16,276 nucleotides of DNA, taken from positions 1-16,276 of the forward strand of contig CAILKA010000465.1 in NCBI GenBank assembly GCA_903834645.1, in the 5' to 3' direction. The notes under the pieces were generated by a model. That model saw only the letters and a program-made list of their open reading frames with translations. It did not search any database and had not been told where the DNA came from. A program made the position numbers and the translations under genes. Positions 6,308 through 14,055 of the stretch are shown here, piece after piece (position 1 is the first letter of the stretch; every line of letters begins with the position of its first letter). Source of the DNA: an uncultured beta proteobacterium (GTDB taxonomy: Bacteria; Pseudomonadota; Gammaproteobacteria; Burkholderiales; Burkholderiaceae_C).

Positions 6308-7729
6308 TCAGCCTTCCTTCATGGATGACGCCAGTCGTTTCATGAACGGCCCCAGCAGGTAGTTGAGCAGGGTCTGCTCCCCCGTCTTGACGATGACTTC
6401 AGCGGGCATGCCGGGCTGAAGCACCCGGCTGCCCAGGGTTTGCATGCCCTTGTCGGTGATCTTCAGGAGGGCGAGGTAGTGGGCCTCGTTCTGGTGCTGG
6501 GGATCGATGATCAGGTCGCCCGACACCGACACCAGCTGGCTCTCCACCACGAGCTCGGGGGTGTTCGCGAAGGCCTGGAACCGCACATCCGCCATCAACC
6601 CTGGTTGGAGCCGGTCGATCAATTGCGGCTTCACCTTGGCCTCCAGCAGCAGGGGCACCCCCTCGGGCACGATGTCGGCCAGCTTCTGCCCGGGGGTCAC
6701 CACACCGCCGACGGTCTGCATCTGCAGACCCACCACCTGGCCAGAGGCAGGTGCGCGGATGACGGTTCTGTCGAGGTCGCCTTGCGCGGCACTGAAACGC
6801 TCCGAGCCCGCTTGCACGCCCTTGGAAATCTCGGCCATCTGGGTCTCGATCTCCTTGCGGTACTCCTGCTGGCGGGCCACCGCCCGGACCTTGAACTCCG
6901 AGATGGCCTGGCGCGCCCTGGCCATGTTGCCCAGTTGCTCCTGGATCTGGCCGTTGGCCTCCGCGACAAACCGCTCCAGTTCGCGGGCGCGGTTACGCGG
7001 CAAGTAGCCTTCCTTCACCAGGTCCTCGGTCGACTTGAGTTCGTCCTTCAGCAGCGCCAACTGCGCCCGTCGGCTCTCGGCCAGGCTTGCATAGGCACGG
7101 AGCTGTTCGTCCTGGCCACGCACACCTTCCTCGATCACCTGCAGGTCGGCCCGCAAGGCCGCCCGGCGGGAGGTGAACAACTGCTCCTGAGTGCTCATCA
7201 GTTGCTGAACCTGCCGATCGGTGCCCAGGCGGGTCAACTCGGCGGGAAAGCTGATCCGGCCGGCACCGGACAGCTCGGCCGAGAGCCGGGCCTTGACGGC
7301 CAGCCCCCCGACATAGTCCTGCCGGACCCCCTCGAAGCTGGCCTTGCTGGTGGATTCCTCCAGGCGGAACATGGGTTGCCCCTGCTTGACCAGGCCACCT
7401 TCACGAATGAGCACTTCCTTGACGATGCCGCCCGTCAGGTGCTGCACGGCCTTGAGCTTGGTCTCCACCGACACGCGCCCGGCGGTGGGAACGCCTCGGT
7501 CCAGCGGCGCCAGCGCTGCCCAGGCCAGGAAGCCGCCCAGACCCATCAGCAGGATCCACAAGCCGGTGCGCGCGGCCTGTCCGGCGTCGGCAGGTGGGGC
7601 CAGCTGCGCGGTGTGCAGGCTCAACTCCTGCGCCATGGCGGGCAGCAAGGCGACCGTCGTGTCGAGAGTGGCCAGTGCCTGCGGGCCGGGATCTCCAGGG
7701 TGCGGATTGCGCAGCGTCGGAATGTTCAT
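6308..7729 (-). CDS. type I secretion periplasmic adaptor (HlyD/PrtE-type membrane fusion protein)
   Basis: A 473-residue protein with a cytoplasmic N-terminus of about 55 residues, one transmembrane helix (about 56-75) and the HlyD order: first lipoyl half-motif (HLTGGIVKEVLIREG, 97-111), a long helical coiled-coil region (about 130-310), second lipoyl half (DRTVIRAPASGQVVG and GGVVTPGQKL) and a C-terminal beta-barrel region ending in LQPGMPAEVIVKTGEQTLLNYL, typical of type I secretion adaptors. It would bridge the inner-membrane ABC exporter to an outer-membrane TolC-like channel; no such channel gene is in the window. AGGAG lies six bases before ATG. It is the last gene of the minus-strand run, 18 bases after the ABC gene. 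No clear T-tailed terminator follows. Confidence 0.94.
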   Translation of the reverse strand: MNIPTLRNPHPGDPGPQALATLDTTVALLPAMAQELSLHTAQLAPPADAGQAARTGLWILLMGLGGFLAWAALAPLDRGVPTAGRVSVETKLKAVQHLTGGIVKEVLIREGGLVKQGQPMFRLEESTSKASFEGVRQDYVGGLAVKARLSAELSGAGRISFPAELTRLGTDRQVQQLMSTQEQLFTSRRAALRADLQVIEEGVRGQDEQLRAYASLAESRRAQLALLKDELKSTEDLVKEGYLPRNRARELERFVAEANGQIQEQLGNMARARQAISEFKVRAVARQQEYRKEIETQMAEISKGVQAGSERFSAAQGDLDRTVIRAPASGQVVGLQMQTVGGVVTPGQKLADIVPEGVPLLLEAKVKPQLIDRLQPGLMADVRFQAFANTPELVVESQLVSVSGDLIIDPQHQNEAHYLALLKITDKGMQTLGSRVLQPGMPAEVIVKTGEQTLLNYLLGPFMKRLASSMKEG

Positions 7730-7747
7730 GGGGGGCTCCTGCCTGTC

Positions 7748-9508
7748 TCAGGCATTCAGGCCTTGCGCCTGTGCCTCGTCGGATCGACTCCGGTCTTCAC
7801 GGTCTTCGAGCAGTGGGGGCGGGCCCCCGTCCTGGTCGTCATCGGCTGTGCGCAGCAGCTCTTCCATGCTCCCGGCAAACTGCACGCGGCCCTGAGTCAG
7901 GATCACGACACGGTCGGTCACGCTCAACAGCCGCCTGTCGTGCGTCACCATCACCACCGTGGCACCCCGGTGGCGCAGCCACTGCAACGCCTGCAGCAAG
8001 GCGGCCTCGCCCACGTCGTCGAGGTTGGCGTTCGGCTCGTCCAGCACCACCAGCACCGGGCCGCCGTACAGGGCACGGGCCAAGCCGATCCGCTGGCGCA
8101 GACCGCCCGCCAGCAAGCTCCCTCGCTCACCCACCTGGGTGTCGTAGCCCTTCGGGAAACGCAGGATCACGTCATGCAGGCTCGCGGCCTTGGCCGCGGC
8201 GATCACCTGGGTCGGATCGATCAGGCCGAAGCGGGCGATGTTCTCGGCAAAGGTTCCGTCCATCAGCTCCACGTCCTGCGGGAGGTAACCCAGGGCCGGG
8301 CCTAGGTCCTCGGGGCTCCAATTCGACAGCAGCCGGTCGTCCAGGCTCACGGTGCCGGTCACTTGGGGCCAGATGCCCAGCATCACGCGTGCCAGGGTGC
8401 TCTTGCCCGCACCGGAGGGGCCGAGCACCGTGGTGACGGTGCCGGGCTCGAAGGTCAAGGTGAGCGCCTGGAGGATGTGAGACTGGGCCGGGCCGGGGGA
8501 ATATGCGTTGACGCCTTGAAGCGTCAGTCTTCCCCGGGCCGGCTCGTGCGACTTTGCAGTGCTGGGAGGCCGATGGTGGGCGAGCAGCGCCTCGACCCGG
8601 CTCATCGCCTGTTTCGCGGCGCTGAGCCCCCGCCAGCTGGTCAGCATCGACTCGATGGGAGTCAGCGCGCGCAGGATCAGCAGATAGACCGCCAGCATGC
8701 CCCCGGCACTGAGTTCACCTCGGGTGACGAGCCAGGCCGATGTGGCCACCGCGCCGGTGTGCAGGATGTGGCGGCCATAGCCGTTCAGGGCCTCGTTGAA
8801 GTGGGCCAGCCTGGCCGCCGCCGCGCGCGCCTTCAACCAGGCAGCGTGCCGCTGCAGCCACCGGTAGCACAGCTGCGGAAACATGCCCATGGCTTCCACC
8901 ACCTCCACGTTGCGCAGCTTGTTGTCGGTGAACACCCGTTGAGCGGTTTCCGCCTGGACGACCCGGGCCGACGGGTCGCGTTCGCGGCGCTGGCTCCACA
9001 GCATCAGCAGCGCTTGCAGCACGGCCAGCACCAGACATCCCCAGCCCAGCACCGGGTGCAGTGCAAACAGGACGCCCAGGTACAGCAGCGTCCAGGGCAG
9101 GTCGAAGAAGGCGAAGATCGCGTGGCCGGTCAGGAACTGCCGCACCGTGGTCAGGTCGGCCAGTGCCCGCGCGGGCTCGGGTACGGTCTGAGCCAACCGC
9201 GCCCTGAACGCGCTGTCGAACAGCGGCCCGGCCAGCTCGGTGTCGAGCTGGGTGCTGATGCGCGCCAGCACCCGGCTGCGGCTCCACTCCGCCACGGACA
9301 CCATGCAGAACATCAGCACTGCCGTCAGCGTCAGGAACAGCAGCGTCAACTCGTTGCGGTTCACCAGCACGCTGTCGGTGATGTGCATGATGAAGAGCGC
9401 TGGCACCAACATCAGCACGTTGGTCACCAGGCTGAACATGCCCACCGCCATGAACGCGCCCTTGTGGGCGAGCACCGTGTTGCGCAGGGTGCTGCGGGTT
9501 TCACTCAT
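7748..9508 (-). CDS. type I secretion ABC permease/ATPase, subunit with altered signature motif
   Basis: A 586-residue PrtD/HlyB-like exporter without an N-terminal C39 or C39-like domain. The membrane domain (about 15-300) precedes an ATPase domain with Walker A GPSGAGKST (363-371), Q-loop Gln411, Walker B VLVVLDE (Asp490, Glu491) and H-loop His523. The signature reads L-A-G-G-L (466-470) instead of L-S-G-G-Q, so Ser and Gln are both replaced, while RQR follows as usual. The C-terminus has an unusual acidic/Pro-rich tail from about residue 555. Its ATG overlaps the stop of the preceding ABC gene (ATGA, 9505-9508), which suggests coupled translation and a heterodimer. It would drive export of a protein substrate through the neighbouring HlyD-type adaptor. 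Confidence 0.93.
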   Translation of the reverse strand: MSETRSTLRNTVLAHKGAFMAVGMFSLVTNVLMLVPALFIMHITDSVLVNRNELTLLFLTLTAVLMFCMVSVAEWSRSRVLARISTQLDTELAGPLFDSAFRARLAQTVPEPARALADLTTVRQFLTGHAIFAFFDLPWTLLYLGVLFALHPVLGWGCLVLAVLQALLMLWSQRRERDPSARVVQAETAQRVFTDNKLRNVEVVEAMGMFPQLCYRWLQRHAAWLKARAAAARLAHFNEALNGYGRHILHTGAVATSAWLVTRGELSAGGMLAVYLLILRALTPIESMLTSWRGLSAAKQAMSRVEALLAHHRPPSTAKSHEPARGRLTLQGVNAYSPGPAQSHILQALTLTFEPGTVTTVLGPSGAGKSTLARVMLGIWPQVTGTVSLDDRLLSNWSPEDLGPALGYLPQDVELMDGTFAENIARFGLIDPTQVIAAAKAASLHDVILRFPKGYDTQVGERGSLLAGGLRQRIGLARALYGGPVLVVLDEPNANLDDVGEAALLQALQWLRHRGATVVMVTHDRRLLSVTDRVVILTQGRVQFAGSMEELLRTADDDQDGGPPPLLEDREDRSRSDEAQAQGLNA

Positions 9509-11286
9509 GCGGACGAGCCCGCCTTCTGTTGCGCCGCCAGGGCCTGGTTGATGCTGGCAAGCACCTGCTGGGGTGTGCCAAAGGCCTGCTGCACGCCCTC
9601 TTGCAGCAACAACATGCGGTCGGCCACCTGGAGGATGCCGGGGCGGTGCGTCACCACCACCACGGTCGTTCCCCGCTCCCTGAGGGCTTGCAGGGTGTCC
9701 AGCAAGGCATGGTCGCCGGCTTCGTCCAGGCTGGCGTTTGGTTCGTCGAGCACCACGAAGCGTGGATGGCCGTAGAGGGCGCGGGCCAGGGCCACGCGCT
9801 GCCGCTGACCGCCGGACAGGAACGCCCCGTTGGGCCCCACTGGCGTGGCGTAACCCTGGGCCATGGCGGTCAGGGTGTGGTGGATGCCCACGGCGCGTGC
9901 TGCGGCTTCCACCAGGGCGGGGTCGGGCTCTGCAAACCGGGCGATGTTCTCCGCCACGCTGCCCTCGATCAGGTCGACCGTCTGGCCCACATAGCCCACG
10001 AACGGCCCCAGCTCAGCCTTGTTCCAGCTGTGGATGTCGACCCCATCCAGGCGCACCTTGCCCTGCATCGCGGGCCACAAGCCGATCAGCAGCCGCGCCA
10101 GGGTGCTCTTGCCGGAGCCGGAGTGGCCCATCACGGCCAGGATCTGGCCGGGGTGGAGCTCGAAGGCCACCCCGCGCAGGATAGGCGCGCCGCCGGCCGG
10201 GGCGCCCGCCACCAAGGCCTCAACCTTCAGGTGACCCTGGGGCGCCGGGAGCGACATGGTGCGCGCCTTGGGAGGGTGGTCATGCAGGGCCTGGGTCAGA
10301 CGCGCAAAGGCATCACGCACGTTCACCACATTGCGCCAGCCGGTGATCAGCTGCAGCAGCGGGCTCATGGCCCGCGCACTGAGCAGGGCGGCGATGAAGA
10401 TGCTGGATCGGCCTTTGTCCCACTCGCCCTGAATCATCAAGAGGGCGCCCAGCGCCATCATCAGCGTCAGGGTGTTGCTGGCCACCCAGCGCGCTGCCGC
10501 CTGGATGTGCCCCGAGGCCTCGGAGGCTTGCTGCTGCAAGGCCAGCGCGGCCATGCGGTCCTGGGCCCAGCGGGCACGCATCCCCGCTCCCATGCCCAGG
10601 GCTTGCACCACCTCCGCGGCGCGCAGACCTTCCTCGGCGTGTCGCTGGGCACTGCTGGCCAGGCGGTTGGCCTCCTGCAGCGGCGCCTGGGAGGCGCGCT
10701 CGTTGAGGTAGGCGAGCACGCTTTGCAGCACCAATCCCCCGAGCGCAAAAGCGCACAGCGTGGGGCTCAACCAGGCAATCAGCGCCAGGCAGCAGAGGGC
10801 CACCGGCAGTTGCAGCAAGGCCACGGCCTGGGGGGTGACCATGAAGCTGCTGAGGCGGTGAAGGTCGCTCAGCGGCAGGGTGCCTGCGGCGGGGCTGCTC
10901 AGGCGCTGGGTGTAGACCAGCCCGAAGCAGCGCACGGCCAGGCGGTGATCCAGCACGGCGCCGGCCTCGCGAAGCGTCTCGGACGCTGCCCACTCGCAGG
11001 CCTCGGCTACCGCATACACCAGCAGCATCAGCCACACCAGCATCACCAGCGTCTCGGCGTTGCGACTGGTGACGACGCGGTCGTACACCAGCACGATGAA
11101 AGCCAGGGGCGCCAGGCTCAGCAAGCCAGCAACAAGGCTCAAGCCCCCGGCCTTGGCCAGCCAGGGCCGCAGGCTGCCCACGCAGGCGCTCAGTTCCGGA
11201 ACTGCCCTGTGTTGAGCCGAGCCCGTCATGTCTCGCACTCTTCCGGCCGGCCATGAGCGCCACTCAAGCCCAGTGCGAGAGCTCAT
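9505..11286 (-). CDS. type I secretion ABC permease/ATPase, subunit with consensus motifs
   Basis: A PrtD-like exporter of 593 residues from ATG 11286. The membrane domain spans about 40-320 (first helix GGLSLVAGLLSLAPLAFIV). The ATPase domain has Walker A GHSGSGKST (387-395), Q-loop Gln435, consensus LSGGQ (490-494), Walker B VVLDE (Asp514, Glu515) and His547. The NBD shares motifs with the next gene (ENIARF, LARALYG, VVLDEPNA.LD), but the membrane domains differ widely, so it is an old paralogue rather than a recent duplicate. ATG 11286 overlaps the small upstream gene (ATGA); ATG 11229, preceded by GGAAGAG, would remove 19 residues and is an equal alternative. Together with the downstream ABC gene it probably forms the inner-membrane part of a type I secretion system. 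Confidence 0.93.
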   Translation of the reverse strand: MSSRTGLEWRSWPAGRVRDMTGSAQHRAVPELSACVGSLRPWLAKAGGLSLVAGLLSLAPLAFIVLVYDRVVTSRNAETLVMLVWLMLLVYAVAEACEWAASETLREAGAVLDHRLAVRCFGLVYTQRLSSPAAGTLPLSDLHRLSSFMVTPQAVALLQLPVALCCLALIAWLSPTLCAFALGGLVLQSVLAYLNERASQAPLQEANRLASSAQRHAEEGLRAAEVVQALGMGAGMRARWAQDRMAALALQQQASEASGHIQAAARWVASNTLTLMMALGALLMIQGEWDKGRSSIFIAALLSARAMSPLLQLITGWRNVVNVRDAFARLTQALHDHPPKARTMSLPAPQGHLKVEALVAGAPAGGAPILRGVAFELHPGQILAVMGHSGSGKSTLARLLIGLWPAMQGKVRLDGVDIHSWNKAELGPFVGYVGQTVDLIEGSVAENIARFAEPDPALVEAAARAVGIHHTLTAMAQGYATPVGPNGAFLSGGQRQRVALARALYGHPRFVVLDEPNASLDEAGDHALLDTLQALRERGTTVVVVTHRPGILQVADRMLLLQEGVQQAFGTPQQVLASINQALAAQQKAGSSA

Positions 11287-11465
11287 CGCGCCGCATTCTG
11301 GAGCGCCTCGATCAACTTGCGCACCACTGGCTGCGGCACCTGAAGCTGGATGACGGGTGCCGCCTTGCCGTCGGGTTGAAGCTGTACGAGTTCCAGACGC
11401 ACCACGCCGTTTTGCACGCTCATGGACTGGACGCCGTCGACGAGGAGCGTTTGAGTGAGACTCAT
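11283..11465 (-). CDS. uncharacterised 60-residue protein at the head of the secretion block
   Basis: A short protein starting MSLTQTLLVDGVQ. ATG 11465 is chosen because TAGGAA ends four bases before it; the longer frame from 11534 has no such site and adds unlikely sequence. The alternating hydrophobic pattern (VQSMSVQNGVVRLELVQL, then PVIQLQVPQPVVRKLIEAL) suggests a small beta-sheet protein ending in a helix. No signal peptide or transmembrane segment is seen, so it is probably cytoplasmic. I do not recognise the family; the layout loosely resembles small DUF3467-like proteins, but that is weak. The stop overlaps the first ABC gene (ATGA, 11283-11286), so it is very probably a real, co-translated gene. 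Possible roles include a secretion accessory or regulator. Confidence 0.7.
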   Translation of the reverse strand: MSLTQTLLVDGVQSMSVQNGVVRLELVQLQPDGKAAPVIQLQVPQPVVRKLIEALQNAAR

Positions 11466-11522
11466 GTGATTCCTAATGTGTTTCGGACTGCTGTGGCGCA
11501 ACGTGCCCAGGGCCGCCCCTGT

Positions 11523-11538
11523 CTCGATATGCATCGAG
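11523..11538. repeat. perfect small hairpin between the glycan and secretion blocks
   Basis: CTCGAT (11523-11528) and ATCGAG (11533-11538) are perfectly complementary around a four-base loop (ATGC). It lies in the 105-base gap between the pyruvyl transferase stop and the small gene. No T-run follows on the minus strand, so termination is not supported. It could be an operator or a weak processing site. A TTGCGC box with CATTAG 17 bases on (minus strand, about 11480-11510) is only a weak promoter candidate. Confidence 0.35.
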
Positions 11539-11570
11539 CTTCGTTTGAGCGGGCGCGAGGAACTTGAATG

Positions 11571-12713
11571 TCACTGGCGTGCCTGCTTTTCCAGGTGATC
11601 CGAAGGTTCCAGGTCATTCCATCTCAGGAAATCCACATAGCGCTGCGCCAGCTTCTTTCGGTTATCAAAGAACTGATCAATATCAAAATCCTTGACGGCC
11701 TCTTCAACCTGACCCTTTGAGATTCCGCCGATGATGTCCTTGGCGTAAATGTGAGGGACCTTCATCGACTCACATAGCTCCAGGGTGCGTGAATCATGGA
11801 CGATGCAAACGGCAGGAGTGCCAACCTGCAAAGCCAACATGACTCCATGAATTCGAGGTCCAATCACGGCATCGACTCGCCGGTAATGCTCCATCCATGA
11901 GCAGACACTAAAGAACACCTCGCCATGTGCACTCAGCCAATGCTTGAATTCAGCCGGTGTCATTTCCGGGCAGGACGCATCGATCAATTCATTGATGCTG
12001 CTCTCCGGGAGGAGATCCAGCTCCCCGCGGTGACTGTGAAGCATTTGCAATGGGGATTGGGAGATGTATTTTCCCGAGGTGCTGGCTGCAAGCTTCGCCA
12101 AGGCTCTCTCGACGCCATGGAGCTGTTTCCACCGGTAGTGCCCGGCGACCGTGCTGACCATATTGATCTTGGACTGCGACTTCTCCACCAGTCGGGCGCG
12201 GATTTGAGACTCGTCGCCTATGAACAGTGACGGGCAGCCGAGCACCAGGGAATTCTTTCCAAACCCTAGACGCTCCAGCACCTCGAACGTAAAACTCCCC
12301 CTGACGCTAATATTAGGGCTCGCGCTGGGCGAGCGTTCTGCAATTGAGTGAAGCCAAGCAAGTGTGCCCTGGGGTACGGCCGGGATGGCGTTGTCGAGAG
12401 ACGATTGGGCGCCGAGACCAATCGCGATGACTTCATGAGCTGCGCCTGCGATCTTATTGCCGAGGCCTCCCATATCCACGTGCTCCCCAACCTGATTGGC
12501 ACAAGGAATGATCATGGAACGCCCGGCGTTCTTGATGGCTTCATCGCCTGAATGCCAACTCACCGATGGCCCATCGATTCGTACAGTCCTCTTGATTGCA
12601 TAATGGAATGCGAGATTGCCGGTATTGCCCCCCACAAGTTCATTGAGCTTGGTGGTTGATGTGTACTGAAAATCCTCGATATGAGAATCCAGGCCGAAAA
12701 TGAAGACTTTCAT
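11571..12713 (-). CDS. polysaccharide pyruvyl transferase family protein
   Basis: A 380-residue protein with the layout of the PS_pyruv_trans family, which transfers pyruvate from phosphoenolpyruvate to a sugar as a ketal (CsaB/WcaK-like). Visible landmarks are GGNTGN (28-33) near the start, the VIAIGLGAQ strand (95-103), ISVRGSFTFEVL (135-146), GCPSLF (159-164) and the C-terminal GPRIHGVMLALQVGTP (285-300) with its conserved Arg and His. No signal or membrane segment is seen, so it is probably cytoplasmic. It starts one base after the stop of the GT4 gene (TGATATG). Base composition is unlike its neighbours: about 50 % GC in lines counted at 11581-11640 and 12541-12660. This suggests acquisition from another source. 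Acceptor sugar unknown. Confidence 0.88.
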   Translation of the reverse strand: MKVFIFGLDSHIEDFQYTSTTKLNELVGGNTGNLAFHYAIKRTVRIDGPSVSWHSGDEAIKNAGRSMIIPCANQVGEHVDMGGLGNKIAGAAHEVIAIGLGAQSSLDNAIPAVPQGTLAWLHSIAERSPSASPNISVRGSFTFEVLERLGFGKNSLVLGCPSLFIGDESQIRARLVEKSQSKINMVSTVAGHYRWKQLHGVERALAKLAASTSGKYISQSPLQMLHSHRGELDLLPESSINELIDASCPEMTPAEFKHWLSAHGEVFFSVCSWMEHYRRVDAVIGPRIHGVMLALQVGTPAVCIVHDSRTLELCESMKVPHIYAKDIIGGISKGQVEEAVKDFDIDQFFDNRKKLAQRYVDFLRWNDLEPSDHLEKQARQ

Positions 12714-12714
12714 A

Positions 12715-14055
12715 TCAGTAGGAAAGCTCTTTCAGGTGAACGGCTGCAATCATGCGCTGTGTCATGGGTTTTGAGATATTGATTCTTGCCTTATTCCATC
12801 TTTGGGGATTCGAGACGATTTCCCTCATCCGACTGCACCACTCGTGTGTATTGCCGCCAGGAATGGTGAATCCGTTAAAGCCATGCACCACTTTTTCCTT
12901 CATCCCTCCGAGGTCTGAGACCAGCAAGGGCCTCCCGCAGACAAACGCCTCCTGAATGACCATCGGCGAGTTCTCCCACCAGATCGAGGGCACCACAACC
13001 CAGTCCACGCCGGCCATGCGGCCGCGCAATTCATGCGGTTGGTAGGGCCCCATCCACTGCACCACGCCGCGCTCCATCAGCGGCGTACGCAGCCGCTCCA
13101 CCTTCTTGCGGTAGTCCTCGGGCTGCAGTTCCAGGTTCGCGCCGTGCACCTCCAGGACGACCTTGGCGGCGTCCTCCTCCTTCATCAACGCCAGCGCTTC
13201 CAGCACCACGTCCAACCCTTTGTAGGGCGTGATCTGCCAGAAGAAGCCGAATCGGTTGCGCGTTTCGCCGGCTGCCAGCGCGCGCGGGGGCAACGGTTCC
13301 TCGTCGGCCTGGCCGTTCTCGATCACGGTGATCTTGTCGGGGCTCAGGCCCCAGTCGATGTAGCGCTGCCGCAGGAATTCCGATGGCGACACGAACCGGT
13401 CCACCCCATCAAAGTGGCTCATGAAGTAGTGCTTGCGCAGCCAGAAATCCTCTGGCGGGGTGTCCGGAAAGCAGCGCGAGCAGTCGTCGGGGCTGGAGCG
13501 GCTGCACAGCCGGAAACTGCCGGTCTTGATCATCTGGCCCTGGTTGCGGCAGATGGCCATGTACTCGTGCAGGGTCATCCATATCTGGATGTTCGGGTCC
13601 ACCTGCTTGATGACACGCAGGTATTCCAGGCCCAGGTGAGCGTAGTGATGGGTGTGCACGACCGTAGGCCTGAGTGCGCGAATGAGATCGGCAAACCAGG
13701 TGACCACGGAGTCCTGGTGCAGCGCCTTCATGCGATGCCAGTCGTGCACGGCCTGATCCCACAGGTATTCGTTGGGCCGTCGCAGGCTGATCTGACCCGT
13801 GGTGCCTCGGCCTCGGTCGGCCCGGGCCAGGAACCACGCATCTTGCACAGCCGCGTCCTGGCGGTAGGCATTGAACAGGTTGTAGGCCGCAATTTCGCCG
13901 CCACCCAAGCTGAAATCCGGGTGGGCGTGCGCCATCACCAGGATGCGGTGGCGACCGCCCGGCGGGGCGAAGGCGGGTACAGCGGTGGTGGGCGCGGCAG
14001 GGAGCGCCCTCTTGCGTCGGGTGGTGGTCATGGTGGGTGCAGAAGCGCGGGTCAT
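12715..14055 (-). CDS. glycosyltransferase family 4 (GT-B) protein
   Basis: A 446-residue retaining-type GT-B glycosyltransferase. The N-terminal Rossmann half begins at RILVMAHAHPDFSLGGGE (residues 37-54), where the GGGE loop is typical, followed by VVHTHHYAHLG (132-142) and TLHEY (161-165). Cys184, Cys192 and Cys195 form a small Cys cluster often seen in this subgroup. The C-terminal half has QITPYKG (274-280) with the conserved Lys and an E-x7-E motif, Glu361 to Glu369 (ENSPMVIQE), the usual nucleotide-sugar site. The first 35 residues are Thr/Ala/Pro-rich and probably disordered. ATG 14055 overlaps the GT2 stop (ATGA). The last part of the gene (12715 to about 12900) has much lower GC than the rest. 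Donor and acceptor sugars are unknown. Confidence 0.92.
   Translation of the reverse strand: MTRASAPTMTTTRRKRALPAAPTTAVPAFAPPGGRHRILVMAHAHPDFSLGGGEIAAYNLFNAYRQDAAVQDAWFLARADRGRGTTGQISLRRPNEYLWDQAVHDWHRMKALHQDSVVTWFADLIRALRPTVVHTHHYAHLGLEYLRVIKQVDPNIQIWMTLHEYMAICRNQGQMIKTGSFRLCSRSSPDDCSRCFPDTPPEDFWLRKHYFMSHFDGVDRFVSPSEFLRQRYIDWGLSPDKITVIENGQADEEPLPPRALAAGETRNRFGFFWQITPYKGLDVVLEALALMKEEDAAKVVLEVHGANLELQPEDYRKKVERLRTPLMERGVVQWMGPYQPHELRGRMAGVDWVVVPSIWWENSPMVIQEAFVCGRPLLVSDLGGMKEKVVHGFNGFTIPGGNTHEWCSRMREIVSNPQRWNKARINISKPMTQRMIAAVHLKELSY

Noticed and set aside
6440..8305. 621-codon plus-strand open frame opposite the adaptor and second ABC gene
   Set aside because: It is a mirror of GC-rich coding sequence, His/Gln/Leu-rich and without motifs; the minus-strand proteins are unmistakable.
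9529..11256. 575-codon plus-strand open frame opposite the first ABC gene
   Set aside because: Same artefact: low-complexity His/Gln/Gly composition and no domain.
9505..11286. Tandem ABC genes as a recent duplication
   Set aside because: Only the general ATPase motifs match; the membrane domains and linker regions differ strongly, so they are old paralogues.
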